A DNA stretch of 64,000 nt from Methanogenium sp. S4BF (GTDB lineage: Archaea > Halobacteriota > Methanomicrobia > Methanomicrobiales > Methanomicrobiaceae), in the NCBI RefSeq assembly GCF_029633965.1, contig NZ_CP091277.1, positions 2,449,917 to 2,513,916 on the forward strand. The letters are read 5' to 3'. A program made the position numbers and the translations under genes. Below the pieces are notes generated by a model. It was not told the origin of the DNA and ran no database searches. It was given only the letters and a program-made list of their open reading frames with translations. Positions 54,601-62,519 of the stretch are shown here, one piece after another. Positions within the stretch are counted from its first letter, which is position 1; every line of letters starts with the position of its first letter.

Positions 54601-57600
54601 GAGGTCTCTCCAAATATGGAATTAATCTGCTTGGAGAGGCAGGAAGCTGTACGATCACAAACAACAGCGTTTCTGATTCCAGTGCTGGTATATACCTCCA
54701 GATTTGCGACGGGGCTAATCTCATCACAAAAAATACCTGTAATAACAACAGCGACGGTATCATTCTTATGGGCTCTCACGGGAATTATGTTGGAGAGAAT
54801 GTTTGCTGCAATAATTCCAAGAATGGTATCAGGTGTCAGCTGGAGTTTATGACACCAGGGGCAGATATTCATGACAACGTTGTTTCCGGGAATATCATTA
54901 TGAGGAATGGAGATGTCGCCCTGAGATTCATGGGAGCAATCAACAATCTTATCCTGAACAACACCATTGCATACAACGACTACTATGGCATTCTCCTTGA
55001 TGGCGATTCGGAGGGCAATGTTATCTATGGAAATAATTTTGTTGAAAATAAGGGATTCTATATTTCAAATAGTCAGAATTCTTTAAACTCATCTGAACCA
55101 GTTGACTATGTCTATGATGGTATACAATACTCCGGCAGGATTGGCAATTACTACGGCGAAGCGTTTGATCTTACCGATTTGAATCATGATGGCATTGGAG
55201 ATGCACCGTGTTATGTAAGTGCTGCTGTTGACAGCTACCCGCTCATGGGAATGTATACTGATGGTGTGATCTTTTCCTCAACAACCTACTATGTAGGCGA
55301 TGACGGCGGCGCTGATTTCACCACAATTCAGGCAGCGGTTGACGCTGCATCAGACGGCGATGCGATCATCGTCCGTGACGGCACCTACGCCGAGAGCATC
55401 AATGTCACCAGAAGCATCTCAATTCGTTCCGAAAACGGCGCTGCAACAACGATACTCTCACCGGGTTCTTTCAGCGGGTTTGTGGTAACGGCCGACGGGG
55501 CAAGTGTTGAAGGATTTACCATCGATCGTGTCAACGGCGACGGAAATTTCGGGGTTAAGATCACCCGGGCAAAGGGCGTCTCAGTCATAAACAACACCTT
55601 CAACGTCTGCCGCGAGGGCATCAAACTTGACACGGCTGAGGAAACTGTCATCATCGGCAATGACGTTCTTATCAACAACAAAGCCACGAACAAGGTGCTC
55701 TGGCTCATTAATTCGAGTAATAACCTGATCTATTACAACACCTTCACGAAGGGAATAGTGACCGTCGAGGGCACGTCCTCTGACAACATCTGGAGCTCGT
55801 CCGATTCTGTTGACTACATCTACAGCGGCAAGGGATGGTCTTCGCATCTTGGCAACACCTGGCCGGGATACACCGGCACTGATGCCGACGGAAACGGTAT
55901 CGGTGACACACCCTACACGCTCTCTGACGGAAGCACCGATGCATACCCGCTTGTTGCCCCTCTTGCGAGCTATCAGATGGGGAAGAGTGAGAATGTCGTC
56001 ACTTCCATTACCGTCGAACCGGCAACCGCCTTCCTTAAGCAGAATGATACATGCCTTTTCACCGCCACTGCTTTCGACCAGTACGACAATGAGATGGCAG
56101 ACACCGTATTTACCTGGACAATCAGCGATGAAACGGTCGGCACCATTAATGAGTCCGGCTTCTTCTCCGCCCTATCTCCCGGTGCAACAACCATCACTGC
56201 AATGAACGGCACGGTTGAAGGAACTGCCACTGTTACCGTCAGAACAGCTGAACCGATGACCATCATCGTAGATGCATCGGGTGCAGGAGATTTCACTACG
56301 ATTCAGGCGGCCATCGACGCAGCTCTTGACGGGGATACGATCGTTGTCCGGGATGGTTCATATACCGAAAATCTCGTGATCGGCAAGGTCGTTTCCCTCC
56401 AGTCTGAGAATGGTCCGGAACATGCTGGCGTCATCGCTGCCGATCCGACAGCCGCGGTCATTCAGGTTTCAGCGGGCAACGTCACCATCAGTGGATTCTC
56501 GATTTCCGGTACCCCGGATGGCAGTGAGAACCTGGGTACATCCGGTGTCTATCTGGTAAATGCCGATGACTGCACCATTCAGGAGAACATCATCACAAGA
56601 AACAGCAATGGTATCTATGTCTATCGCGGGAACAGGAATACGATTGACCGGAACACCCTCGCCGGAAACGATCAGGGTCTCTATATTAACGGGTATGGGG
56701 GGAGCACCTCTCAGCCCCATGTAGCGAACTACAATGCCGTCACACAGAACCTCTTCACCGAAAATGTTGCCAGCAACGTGGCGAATAACGGAGCTGTAAA
56801 GATTTACTATGCAGACAACACCGTCTTCACCAACAACACCATCAGCAGCAACACGAACTATGGCCTGATTCTCAATCATCCCGACCAGACAACGGTCGCC
56901 CACAATGTGATCATGTCAAACGGCGGCGCAGGTGTCTATCTGCTGTACAGCTACGACAATACCATCTACCAAAACACCATCGCAGAGAATGGAGCTGGAT
57001 TTGCGTTGAAGAAGGGCAGCGGAACATGTGATATCTACCTCAATGATATCATCGGCAACGATGCGCTCCTCGTATCCGAAGACGGCCATGATCAGAACTG
57101 GAACACGCTTACCCCGATCACTTACCTGTATGACGGAAAGATGGAAACATCGCTTGCAGGCAACTATTGGGGAACGAACTATACCGGCACTGATACAGAT
57201 GGGAATGGTATCGGCGATGAACCATTTGTCGCCGGGGTTTACTCGACCTCAAAAACGTACGTCGATAACTATCCACTGATCGCACCGTACGCGAACTATA
57301 CCCTCTGTGATTCCGCTGTCCTGACTGCAATCACCCTTGATCCCTCAGAGATCACCCTGCAGAAAGGACAGAAAACTGCATTCACCGCTACTGCCTTCGA
57401 TCAGTATGGCAATGAGATGGCGGGGACTTCCTTTGAATGGGCAAGCTCCGATTCCACCATCGGTACCGTGAATGCAAACGGCATCTTCACTGCCCACGGG
57501 GCTGGGAAGACCACGATCACCGCCTCAAATGGCGATGTTTCAGGCACTGCCACGGTCACCGTCACAATGCCGCACGGCGACCAGACGAGTGACTCCCCGC

Positions 57601-58943
57601 TCAACGTCCCCGGATGCAACATCTCGGATAAAGGGGACGGCACGCGTGAGGTCATCGTGAACCTCACCGCTACCAATGCAACCGTCAACGGGAACGCCAT
57701 CCAGATTGATGAAGACACCTTTAGCCTCATCATCGAAACAGAGGGTGCACCCACTGTCGGAAATGGCACGGCGAACGGAACGGTATCGGGCATTTCCCTT
57801 ACCACCACACCGGTTTCGACGAACTTTGACGCCCTTGGGAATGTCACCGCCTCGCTGATGGTCAATCTCACGGGCATCCCCTCAGGGGCTGCTCTGGAGA
57901 CCACCATCTCAGAGAACGTCTCCGCCGCTGCCCAGTCTGCCTTCCAGATTGCCGCCACGAATGACGGCCTGAACCTCGATGCGGTCGCCTACACAATGAA
58001 TATCGTCAAGACGAATCTTGCCAACGGACAGGACATCGCCGATGCGACGATTCGTATGGCCGTCAGCCCGGCATGGGTTGCCGCAAACGGCGGATATGCC
58101 GGCGTTAAGATCATCCGCTTCGCGGAAGACGGCACCATGGAAGTCCTGAATACCGTCTATCTCGGATTCGACGGCGAACTGGATCTGTTTGAGGCTCTGT
58201 CACCAAACGGACTGTCCATTTTTGGTCTCTCCGCCACGAGCACCCCAGGGAGCTCGTCCGGCTCCGGGTCTTCCTCTTCCGGCGGAGTATCCAGCTCAAT
58301 CAGTACCGCACGCTGTGACGGCATCAATGCCGGAGAAACCGGTGTCTTCATGATGAAGAGAACCGCTATCACCGAAATCGATGTCAAAGCAGGCACGAAC
58401 ATTCCGTCCATGATGCTGACGGCAGAGCAGGTTGCAAAACCATCGAACATCGGGAATGCACCCAATGCGGTCTACCAGTATGTGGAAATTACCTCCTACC
58501 TTGCACCGGAAGACGGCATGGAGATGGCAACGCTGAAGTTTGGTGTTGACAAGGAGTGGCTCGACTCCATCGGCGCTGGTGCATCTGATGTGAAGATGTA
58601 CCACTACGACGAAGCGACCGACAGCTGGGTGCTCCTCTCCACGGTTGCCTGCGGTGAGGACGGCACCTGCTATACGTTCTTCGCAGACACGCCCTCGTTC
58701 AGCCTCTTTGCCATCTCGGCGGAGAAAGGTATTGCATCTGCGGCACCGGAATCACCTGAAGACGGTTTACAGCCGGCTGCTGCAGGCGGAAACACACCCG
58801 CTGCGGGTGACCAGTCCCCGGCAGACACACCGGCACCGGCGGCAACAACCGGCAATACGACAGCAATCGTCATCCTTGTCGTGGTTGCCATCATCGCCGT
58901 CTGTGGAGGCGTCTACTGGAAGAAGTCATCCGGTAAAAAATAA
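48618..58943 (+). CDS. Giant multidomain surface protein 2 (3441 residues)
   Basis: Paralogue of giant 1 with nearly the same signal peptide and first module (residues 37-278). Then: PKD domain (281-367), two beta-helix units (369-643; 647-921), PKD (924-1011), second GLNALH-YGPQ module (1018-1258), BIG2 (1262-1350), two near-identical NosD-type helices (1352-1590; 1591-1824), BIG2 (1825-1911), NosD-type helices (1912-2219; 2222-2456), BIG2 (2458-2543), another NosD helix (2545-2894), BIG2 (2898-2984), and the same double PGF-pre-PGF-like end, a membrane helix (AIVILVVVAIIAVCGGVYW) and a KK tail. Seven beta-helix blocks against four in giant 1 show module gain or loss. Likely a cell-anchored adhesive or ligand-binding fibre; substrate unknown. 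Confidence 0.88.
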   Translation: MKRLTSEPGGCLRWIAVMLLLFIFIGIAPASAEELPDCLHVYVNVSNDLGPRFSDSENGSYYMKFDGGGLNALHLTTDTAVPTGQVTTSNDQSGVFYITDTGGRGYSDNTILMFAVNGTVPDDFALTVRASGYVWEPVAVVNTLPLLENIEHIDGTMEETFTKEDLIYGPQTWKPAGNNLPKAYPIYYGQDTGDTTNSFRLMFIDLKAGPISKATGLASSSDLTDCGGVKVEYTLENLETFAAFNAYVWCNQSNQGQGISWTNKVADSGASVYQVIGIPPVIPTADFTADPVSGDAPLEVQFTDTSLDDPSLWAWDFENDGVIDSTEQNPTCTYTAAGTYSVNLTVTNSAGSDSVVKTDLITVTAPLPKTVTVGASGCDFTDLDSAFASPSLNDGDTILVSAGSYALSTPLAKTVTLTGEGADVVTVTPTGAAFSGAGTVIEGIGFTSGSFSVSGAESTVAHCSFTGFSSQHSIAISGQNVTLEGNVFQNNPTRFMLITGSGHTFTNNTFEANGGTQNAATRFDGCSGVTITRNTFANNTAPAIGLRCTLDNNSIFLNDFIDNKADLFQFTNNPKPLAMAWEISSIDYTYLGTPYTGPLGNYHSSYTGDDADGNGVIDTAYTIGTNQVDNAPLVDRWQTYFPEVTPKTVTVGASGCDFTDLDSAFASPSLNDGDTILVSAGSYALSTPLAKTVTLTGEGADVVTVTPTGAAFSGAGTVVEGIGFTSGSFSVSGAESTVAHCSFTGFSSQHSIAISGQNVRLEGNVFQNNPTRFLLVTGSGHTFTNNTFEANGGTQNAATRFDGCSGVTISRNMFVNNTAPAIGLRCTLDNNIIFLNDFIDNKADLFQFTNNPKPLAMAWEISSIGYTYLGTNYTGPLGNYHSSYTGDDADGNGVIDTAYTIGANQVDNAPLVDRWQTYLSGTGPEPVAPTANFTTDVTSGDAPLSVQFTDLSTGTPTSWAWDFENDGVIDSTEQNPTHIYTAAGIYTVNLTAMNVAGSDSDVKTDYITVIGDPSGPQPLPDYNNVFFKVANDAGVKYNAFENNTYNIRFEGYDRGLNALHISTDPTVNFGQVTVTENQTGTFYATDSGGKGYEDEILLMLAVNGTIPDDFSLRVQADGYTWTPNPVSNQAPALENVTYQPVALNETFTKEDFRYGPQIWKPTGNGFDYPIYADQNMSDTENTFQVMFIDLNAGVLRPNAALENNGAVRITYTFENLETFAAFNVYAYCQNSNNGDDMIAWSNALGLGKAGSGYSVVGAVSGPVPDRIEVEPTTVQVAVGDVYHFAATAFDALNNVISGLTFLWASSNEGVGTIDENGNFTALAPGTTDVTASRLSIVGTSAVTVVSPESATWYVAGDGSADFTTIQAAVDAANAGDTIIVRDGTYQENVDVTKSLVIRSENGSAVTTLYSVVKDSGFDITAADVMIDGFTVTAVNGKGNYGIYVHGADGALITNNTVQNCRECIKIESSSGNTVTNNILSVSNNAANNVFWLADASNNVIYLNEFNLGAVTIEGTSTGNVFSSPTEMQYAFNGADYQSYTGNYWNGYVGSDADGNGIGDEAYTIAGNVTDAYPLIQKLDAYTVYGPVPVGTTYYVSGDGSGDFTTIQAAVDAAADGDTIIVRDGTYQENVDVTKSLLIRSENGASVTTLYSVAKDSGFDIIAADVTIDGFTITTVTGKGNYGIYVHGADGALIINNTVQNCRECVKIESSSGNTVTNNILSVSNNAANNVFWLADASNNLIYKNDFNLGAVTVEGTSTGNVWSSPVAVKYRIDGAIHTSVLGNHWNGYTGSDTTGDGIGEEPYTIADGNVDAYPLVNSQVDYVTEELPEGISVTISPLRPGLQGGETLSFSASAFDNAGALIDDATFSWISSNTTVGTIDANGVFTAAAPGTTTITASYAGASASTDLTVGRVWYVDDSGGADFITIQAAVDAAGEGDYVVVRDGIYNESVSITKALTLRSENGPDMTVVTPGNKNYSGFTVSAKSVTIDGFGVRGLSKYGINLLGEAGSCTITNNSVSDSSAGIYLQICDGANLITKNTCNNNSDGIILMGSHGNYVGENVCCNNSKNGIRCQLEFMTPGADIHDNVVSGNIIMRNGDVALRFMGAINNLILNNTIAYNDYYGILLDGDSEGNVIYGNNFVENKGFYISNSQNSLNSSEPVDYVYDGIQYSGRIGNYYGEAFDLTDLNHDGIGDAPCYVSAAVDSYPLMGMYTDGVIFSSTTYYVGDDGGADFTTIQAAVDAASDGDAIIVRDGTYAESINVTRSISIRSENGAATTILSPGSFSGFVVTADGASVEGFTIDRVNGDGNFGVKITRAKGVSVINNTFNVCREGIKLDTAEETVIIGNDVLINNKATNKVLWLINSSNNLIYYNTFTKGIVTVEGTSSDNIWSSSDSVDYIYSGKGWSSHLGNTWPGYTGTDADGNGIGDTPYTLSDGSTDAYPLVAPLASYQMGKSENVVTSITVEPATAFLKQNDTCLFTATAFDQYDNEMADTVFTWTISDETVGTINESGFFSALSPGATTITAMNGTVEGTATVTVRTAEPMTIIVDASGAGDFTTIQAAIDAALDGDTIVVRDGSYTENLVIGKVVSLQSENGPEHAGVIAADPTAAVIQVSAGNVTISGFSISGTPDGSENLGTSGVYLVNADDCTIQENIITRNSNGIYVYRGNRNTIDRNTLAGNDQGLYINGYGGSTSQPHVANYNAVTQNLFTENVASNVANNGAVKIYYADNTVFTNNTISSNTNYGLILNHPDQTTVAHNVIMSNGGAGVYLLYSYDNTIYQNTIAENGAGFALKKGSGTCDIYLNDIIGNDALLVSEDGHDQNWNTLTPITYLYDGKMETSLAGNYWGTNYTGTDTDGNGIGDEPFVAGVYSTSKTYVDNYPLIAPYANYTLCDSAVLTAITLDPSEITLQKGQKTAFTATAFDQYGNEMAGTSFEWASSDSTIGTVNANGIFTAHGAGKTTITASNGDVSGTATVTVTMPHGDQTSDSPLNVPGCNISDKGDGTREVIVNLTATNATVNGNAIQIDEDTFSLIIETEGAPTVGNGTANGTVSGISLTTTPVSTNFDALGNVTASLMVNLTGIPSGAALETTISENVSAAAQSAFQIAATNDGLNLDAVAYTMNIVKTNLANGQDIADATIRMAVSPAWVAANGGYAGVKIIRFAEDGTMEVLNTVYLGFDGELDLFEALSPNGLSIFGLSATSTPGSSSGSGSSSSGGVSSSISTARCDGINAGETGVFMMKRTAITEIDVKAGTNIPSMMLTAEQVAKPSNIGNAPNAVYQYVEITSYLAPEDGMEMATLKFGVDKEWLDSIGAGASDVKMYHYDEATDSWVLLSTVACGEDGTCYTFFADTPSFSLFAISAEKGIASAAPESPEDGLQPAAAGGNTPAAGDQSPADTPAPAATTGNTTAIVILVVVAIIAVCGGVYWKKSSGKK
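48726..49449 (+). repeat. GLNALH-YGPQ module, giant 2 copy 1
   Basis: Differs from giant 1 copy 1 by a few residues (for example YPIYYGQDTGDTTNSFRL for YPIYFEQDTSDTGNPFQL). The nucleotide sequence from the signal peptide through this module is strongly conserved between the two genes. Confidence 0.75.
49722..50546 (+). repeat. Beta-helix unit, copy 4
   Basis: Same unit as in giant 1 but with changes shared with copy 5 only (FTGFSSQHSIAISGQNV; VFQNNPTRFML). Copies within a gene resemble each other more than copies between genes. Confidence 0.8.
50556..51380 (+). repeat. Beta-helix unit, copy 5
   Basis: Directly follows copy 4 with three residues between. Nearly identical to it at the base level over most of the unit. 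Confidence 0.8.
51669..52392 (+). repeat. GLNALH-YGPQ module, giant 2 copy 2
   Basis: Matches giant 1 copy 2 (FEGYDRGLNALHISTDP; FRYGPQIWKPTGNGFDYPIY) with only scattered changes, but stands after the beta-helix and PKD units rather than before them, so the module order was rearranged after duplication. Confidence 0.75.
52674..54085 (+). repeat. Tandem pair of NosD-type beta helices
   Basis: Two units of about 235-240 residues (about 52674-53385 and 53386-54085), each beginning with a WYV/YYV-x-GDGS-DFTTIQAAVDAA start and containing NYGIYVHGADGALI, NNTVQNCREC and ANNVFWLADASNN. They are nearly identical over the first two thirds and differ in the last third. Confidence 0.75.
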
Positions 58944-59035
58944 ATTTTAACTCTTTTTTTGAACTGAATTGCATGCCGGACTCTCTTTCTCCGGTATCAT
59001 GATCCGCCAAAATGGCGCAGGTGCCAGATAGTTTA

Positions 59036-59050
59036 GTTAATGTTGTTAAC
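59036..59050. promoter_or_regulatory. Inverted repeat GTTAA-N5-TTAAC before ecfT
   Basis: GTTAATGTTGTTAAC, 57 nt upstream of the ecfT start codon, just before an AT-rich stretch (AATAACTATTTTTATCC) that may hold the promoter. Same arms and spacing as 39793-39807. Confidence 0.45.
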
Positions 59051-59106
59051 TTTCTGCATGTAATAACTATTTTTATCCCTGGGAGAGAAGTATTCATGAA
59101 CAGATC

Positions 59107-59922
59107 ATGGCTGGTACGAAGGGGCAGAAGAAAAAGAAGGGGATTTTGTTCATTCCCGGAGATTCGCCTGTCCATTCCCTGGATCCACGAACGAAACTAC
59201 TCATGCTCGTCGTATTCAGTATCCTGTCATTTCTGACAACCAATCCCTTCGTCATGTGCCTGATACTCGCCTGTGTCGTGGCCCTTGCCTATGTATCGGG
59301 GTTATTCGAAAAGTGGCTGTATTCACTCAGGCTCATTCTTCCGCTCATTCTCTTTGTCTTTGTAATTGACCTGTTTTTCTCCCACCAGAGTGCAGGTGCT
59401 GAATTTTTCTCAGCGCAGATTGGGTTTATCCACGCCTATGCGACGGAAGGGAGCCTGTATTTCTCCATCTCCATGGTGACTCGCCTGCTCATTATCGCGG
59501 GCTTTTCATTCCTCTTTATCATGACAACGCAGTACAGCGATTTTGTAAAGGGTCTGCAGGGGATGAAGGTCCCGCATATCATCTCGTTTTCCCTGGGGTA
59601 TGCACTTTCCTCAACGACTACCCTCTCACGGGACGCAAACAATGTCATAGAGGCCCAGAAATCCCGTGGGCTGGAGTTTGACCAGGGCTCATCCATAACA
59701 AAGATTGATAAACTGCTCTCGTTATTCATTCCGATGACCGTGATCATGCTGAACCGGTCCGGTCAGGTTTCGGATGCGATGCAGTGCAGGGGTTATGGCA
59801 CTGCTCAAAAACCGACCATCTATCAGGCTCCCGTTATCGGGGCAGATGATGGTGTGGCGGTAATCATTCTTGTGCTCTTTGTAATTCTGGTAATTCTTCT
59901 CACGCATTTTGTATTCATCTGA
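59107..59922 (+). CDS. ECF transporter T component (EcfT)
   Basis: A 271-residue membrane protein of the EcfT/CbiQ family. Start ILFIPGDSPVHSLDPRTKLLMLV is the family N-terminus; hydrophobic segments lie at about 31-48, 50-67, 74-92, 115-140 and 245-270. The two Ala-Arg-Gly-type coupling helices that dock on the ATPases are EAQKSRGLEF and DAMQCRGYG. It links the S component to the ATPase pair. The matching S and A genes are 20 kb upstream, the two giant surface genes lying between. It is followed after eight bases by another module-bearing surface protein, so both are probably one transcript. Confidence 0.9.
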   Translation: MAGTKGQKKKKGILFIPGDSPVHSLDPRTKLLMLVVFSILSFLTTNPFVMCLILACVVALAYVSGLFEKWLYSLRLILPLILFVFVIDLFFSHQSAGAEFFSAQIGFIHAYATEGSLYFSISMVTRLLIIAGFSFLFIMTTQYSDFVKGLQGMKVPHIISFSLGYALSSTTTLSRDANNVIEAQKSRGLEFDQGSSITKIDKLLSLFIPMTVIMLNRSGQVSDAMQCRGYGTAQKPTIYQAPVIGADDGVAVIILVLFVILVILLTHFVFI

Positions 59923-59930
59923 GGTGTCGT

Positions 59931-62519
59931 ATGAAAACCAATCATAAAAACAACACAGGACTCGGCAGAATTGTTGCCGTCCTGCTTATTGCGATGCTCG
60001 CCATCCCGTGTGCATCTGCTTTGGACTTGCCCTCAAATCCGCTTGCCGGGGCAATGCATGTAAACATCAATACCGCAAATTCTGCCGGTTATTACATAAA
60101 ATTCGATGGAGGAGGGTTAAACGCGTTGCATATGACGACGAGCACATCGGACCGGTATGGCCAGCTGACCACCACATCAATGAAAAGCGGGGTGTTTTAT
60201 ATCTCCGATACCGGAGGAAGGGGCTTTTTCAATGATGTGCTGCTGATGATTGCCATCCGGAAACCTGCGGAGGATGAGGACCCGATTCCTGATAATTTCG
60301 CGCTGAAACTCCGTTCGAGTGGATACCGTTGGATACCCACCGGTGTTCTCAATCAGCCTCCGGTTGCAGAAGATCTGGAGTATGTTCCCGGGGCGATAGA
60401 TCAGACCTTTACGCTCTCGTCCCTGAGCTATGGGCCACAGAAATGGAAGCCTGCAGGCAACAATGACCCGATGAACTATCCGATATACGGGGATCAGGAT
60501 ATGTCGGGTGATGAGGAGTTTTACCTTTATTTCGTTGATTTAAAGGTAGGAAATCTGGGTGAGAACTCCGGAATAACAGGACTGACAGACAACGGAATGG
60601 TGAAGGTCGAATACACGATTGAAAATTTTGATTCCGGTCTTGTGGCATTCAACACCTATGGCTGGTGCGATGAGAATCAGGCGAACCAGGGTGCGGGAAT
60701 ATCCTGGACGAATATGATCGTGGGAGAAGGCGCAAGCGGCTATGTCGTCGATATCGTCGGTTCGGGCGGAGGGGAAGGAGGCTCATCCGGAAAGATTTCC
60801 TATGACTCTGATGACTCACTCTCTGCTCCGGGATCATGGAAGCCGCAGGTTGGTAATCTCAACATCACATCTGTTCCGGCCGGGGCAAAAATTTACATCG
60901 ACGATGTCTACTCCGGAAAGGAGACAAACGGCACTTTTGTGGATGTTCCTGCGGGAGATTATCGTGTCTATCTTGAATATGGTGAATATGCACCAACCGA
61001 ACCAAAGACCATCCGGGTGAAAGGCGGCTACATCACCGAAGAGCATTTTGTCCTGACAAAAGGGTCCGGGTCCTGCTTCGTCTCATCTGTGCCCACGGGC
61101 GCTGACATTTTTGTCGATGGCAATGACACCCTCTGGCATACCAACTCTCTCATTTCCGGAATCGAATCCGGAAACCATACCGTCACCGTCTATCACGATG
61201 GCTATGAGCCTGAATCCGCAGATGTCACCATCCATATGGATCAGCAGTCCACACTCTCCTTTGTGTTCGGCGGGAACGGGGCAGATGTAAATATCCCGGA
61301 GACGTCCGCTCCGGGTATAGGTGATGAACAACCGGCCGCTCCGTCACCATCCGAAACCGCAGGGGCTGAATGGGAGGCCAATTCCTCTGCAGGCGCCACC
61401 ATATCTGATGAGACCAGTCAACAGGAAGATGGCGGAATTATCGGCTACATCTTCAGTCTCTTTGCTGGTCTGTTCTCCGGTGCTCCCGAAGAACCGTCAT
61501 CCCTTCCGTCTGCCGCTGCCAATCCATTGGCAGAGGTGGCACTCCCGGATGCAACCCCGGTAAATCCGGATGATCTTGTGTATGATGCCGTTCCTGATGA
61601 AATCCCGGCAGCGGCACAAGCCGTGAAAGGCACCGGCGGGCTCTATGTCACCTCCTATCCGGACAATCTTCCCATAACTCTTGATGGCGTAAAGACGGAT
61701 GCAACAACTCCTGAATATTTCTACGGGCTCAAAGAGGGTTTGCATAAGGTGATGGTGACTGAGCGTTCCGATACCGTGAAGACAGCGCAGCAGACCGTTT
61801 CAATATTCTCCGGTGAGGATGCCTGTGTGAAACTCGAGCCCTGTGTGGTTTCGCAGAAAGTGCCGGTGACCGTCCAGTCAAAGAAATTCAGGGACTGCAC
61901 ATTCATGATTGAAGGTGAATATCCGGAATATTCCTTCCCGTCAACTGTATATCTCGAAAAGAGCGGGACATTTATCACCGTTGTTAAAGACGGGACATAT
62001 TATACCTTCACGACCGGGCACCAGGATGAGAATGGCGTGCTGAATATTCTCTCTCCGGATGCCGGAGATACCGCCGGAACGATCAGCATCACAAGCGAAC
62101 CCGCAGGTGCGTTAGTCTCTGTTGACGGCCACCAGACCGGCATCCTGACCCCATGCACGATAGCCAATATCACCGAAGGGAGTCATATCCTGAAGGTATC
62201 GAAGGGTGGGTATTATCCGGAGAAAAAGGAGATCCGGTTTGTAAACACCGGTGAATCCGACAATTCTGAATTTAGTTTTGACCTGAAGGAGTATCCCTAT
62301 GGCACGTTGTATATCGACAGCAAGCCCTCCGGTACCATGATCTATCTGAAGGGGCGGTATACCGGTGTTACCACTCCTCATGAGTTTTCATATATGCCGA
62401 TTGGCAGCTATGATGTCGCGGTTGTGTCCAATCGGACTACCTTTAAGGAAGGAGTCGTCACGGTCGCTCCTCTGGAAAATGCCGGCGTAACGGTGTATAA
62501 CCTTGCGATGGATGTATAA
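59931..62519 (+). CDS. Surface protein with GLNALH-YGPQ module and PEGA domains
   Basis: An 862-residue protein: signal peptide (IVAVLLIAMLAIPCASA), one GLNALH-YGPQ module (about 40-280: YYIKFDGGGLNALHMTTS, FYISDTGGRGFFNDVLLM, LSYGPQKWKPAGNNDP, LYFVDLKVG, GISWTN), a Gly/Ser linker, two PEGA domains (about 305-445: LNITSVPAGAKIYIDDVYSG and SVPTGADIFVDG), a Ser/Pro/Glu-rich part with a hydrophobic stretch (GGIIGYIFSLFAGLFSG, about 502-518) and further PEGA domains to the end (ITSEPAGALVSVDGHQTG; IDSKPSGTMIYLKGRYTG). There is no C-terminal anchor. The eight-base gap after ecfT ties it to the transporter. PEGA domains are common in archaeal surface-layer-associated proteins. Confidence 0.85.
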   Translation: MKTNHKNNTGLGRIVAVLLIAMLAIPCASALDLPSNPLAGAMHVNINTANSAGYYIKFDGGGLNALHMTTSTSDRYGQLTTTSMKSGVFYISDTGGRGFFNDVLLMIAIRKPAEDEDPIPDNFALKLRSSGYRWIPTGVLNQPPVAEDLEYVPGAIDQTFTLSSLSYGPQKWKPAGNNDPMNYPIYGDQDMSGDEEFYLYFVDLKVGNLGENSGITGLTDNGMVKVEYTIENFDSGLVAFNTYGWCDENQANQGAGISWTNMIVGEGASGYVVDIVGSGGGEGGSSGKISYDSDDSLSAPGSWKPQVGNLNITSVPAGAKIYIDDVYSGKETNGTFVDVPAGDYRVYLEYGEYAPTEPKTIRVKGGYITEEHFVLTKGSGSCFVSSVPTGADIFVDGNDTLWHTNSLISGIESGNHTVTVYHDGYEPESADVTIHMDQQSTLSFVFGGNGADVNIPETSAPGIGDEQPAAPSPSETAGAEWEANSSAGATISDETSQQEDGGIIGYIFSLFAGLFSGAPEEPSSLPSAAANPLAEVALPDATPVNPDDLVYDAVPDEIPAAAQAVKGTGGLYVTSYPDNLPITLDGVKTDATTPEYFYGLKEGLHKVMVTERSDTVKTAQQTVSIFSGEDACVKLEPCVVSQKVPVTVQSKKFRDCTFMIEGEYPEYSFPSTVYLEKSGTFITVVKDGTYYTFTTGHQDENGVLNILSPDAGDTAGTISITSEPAGALVSVDGHQTGILTPCTIANITEGSHILKVSKGGYYPEKKEIRFVNTGESDNSEFSFDLKEYPYGTLYIDSKPSGTMIYLKGRYTGVTTPHEFSYMPIGSYDVAVVSNRTTFKEGVVTVAPLENAGVTVYNLAMDV

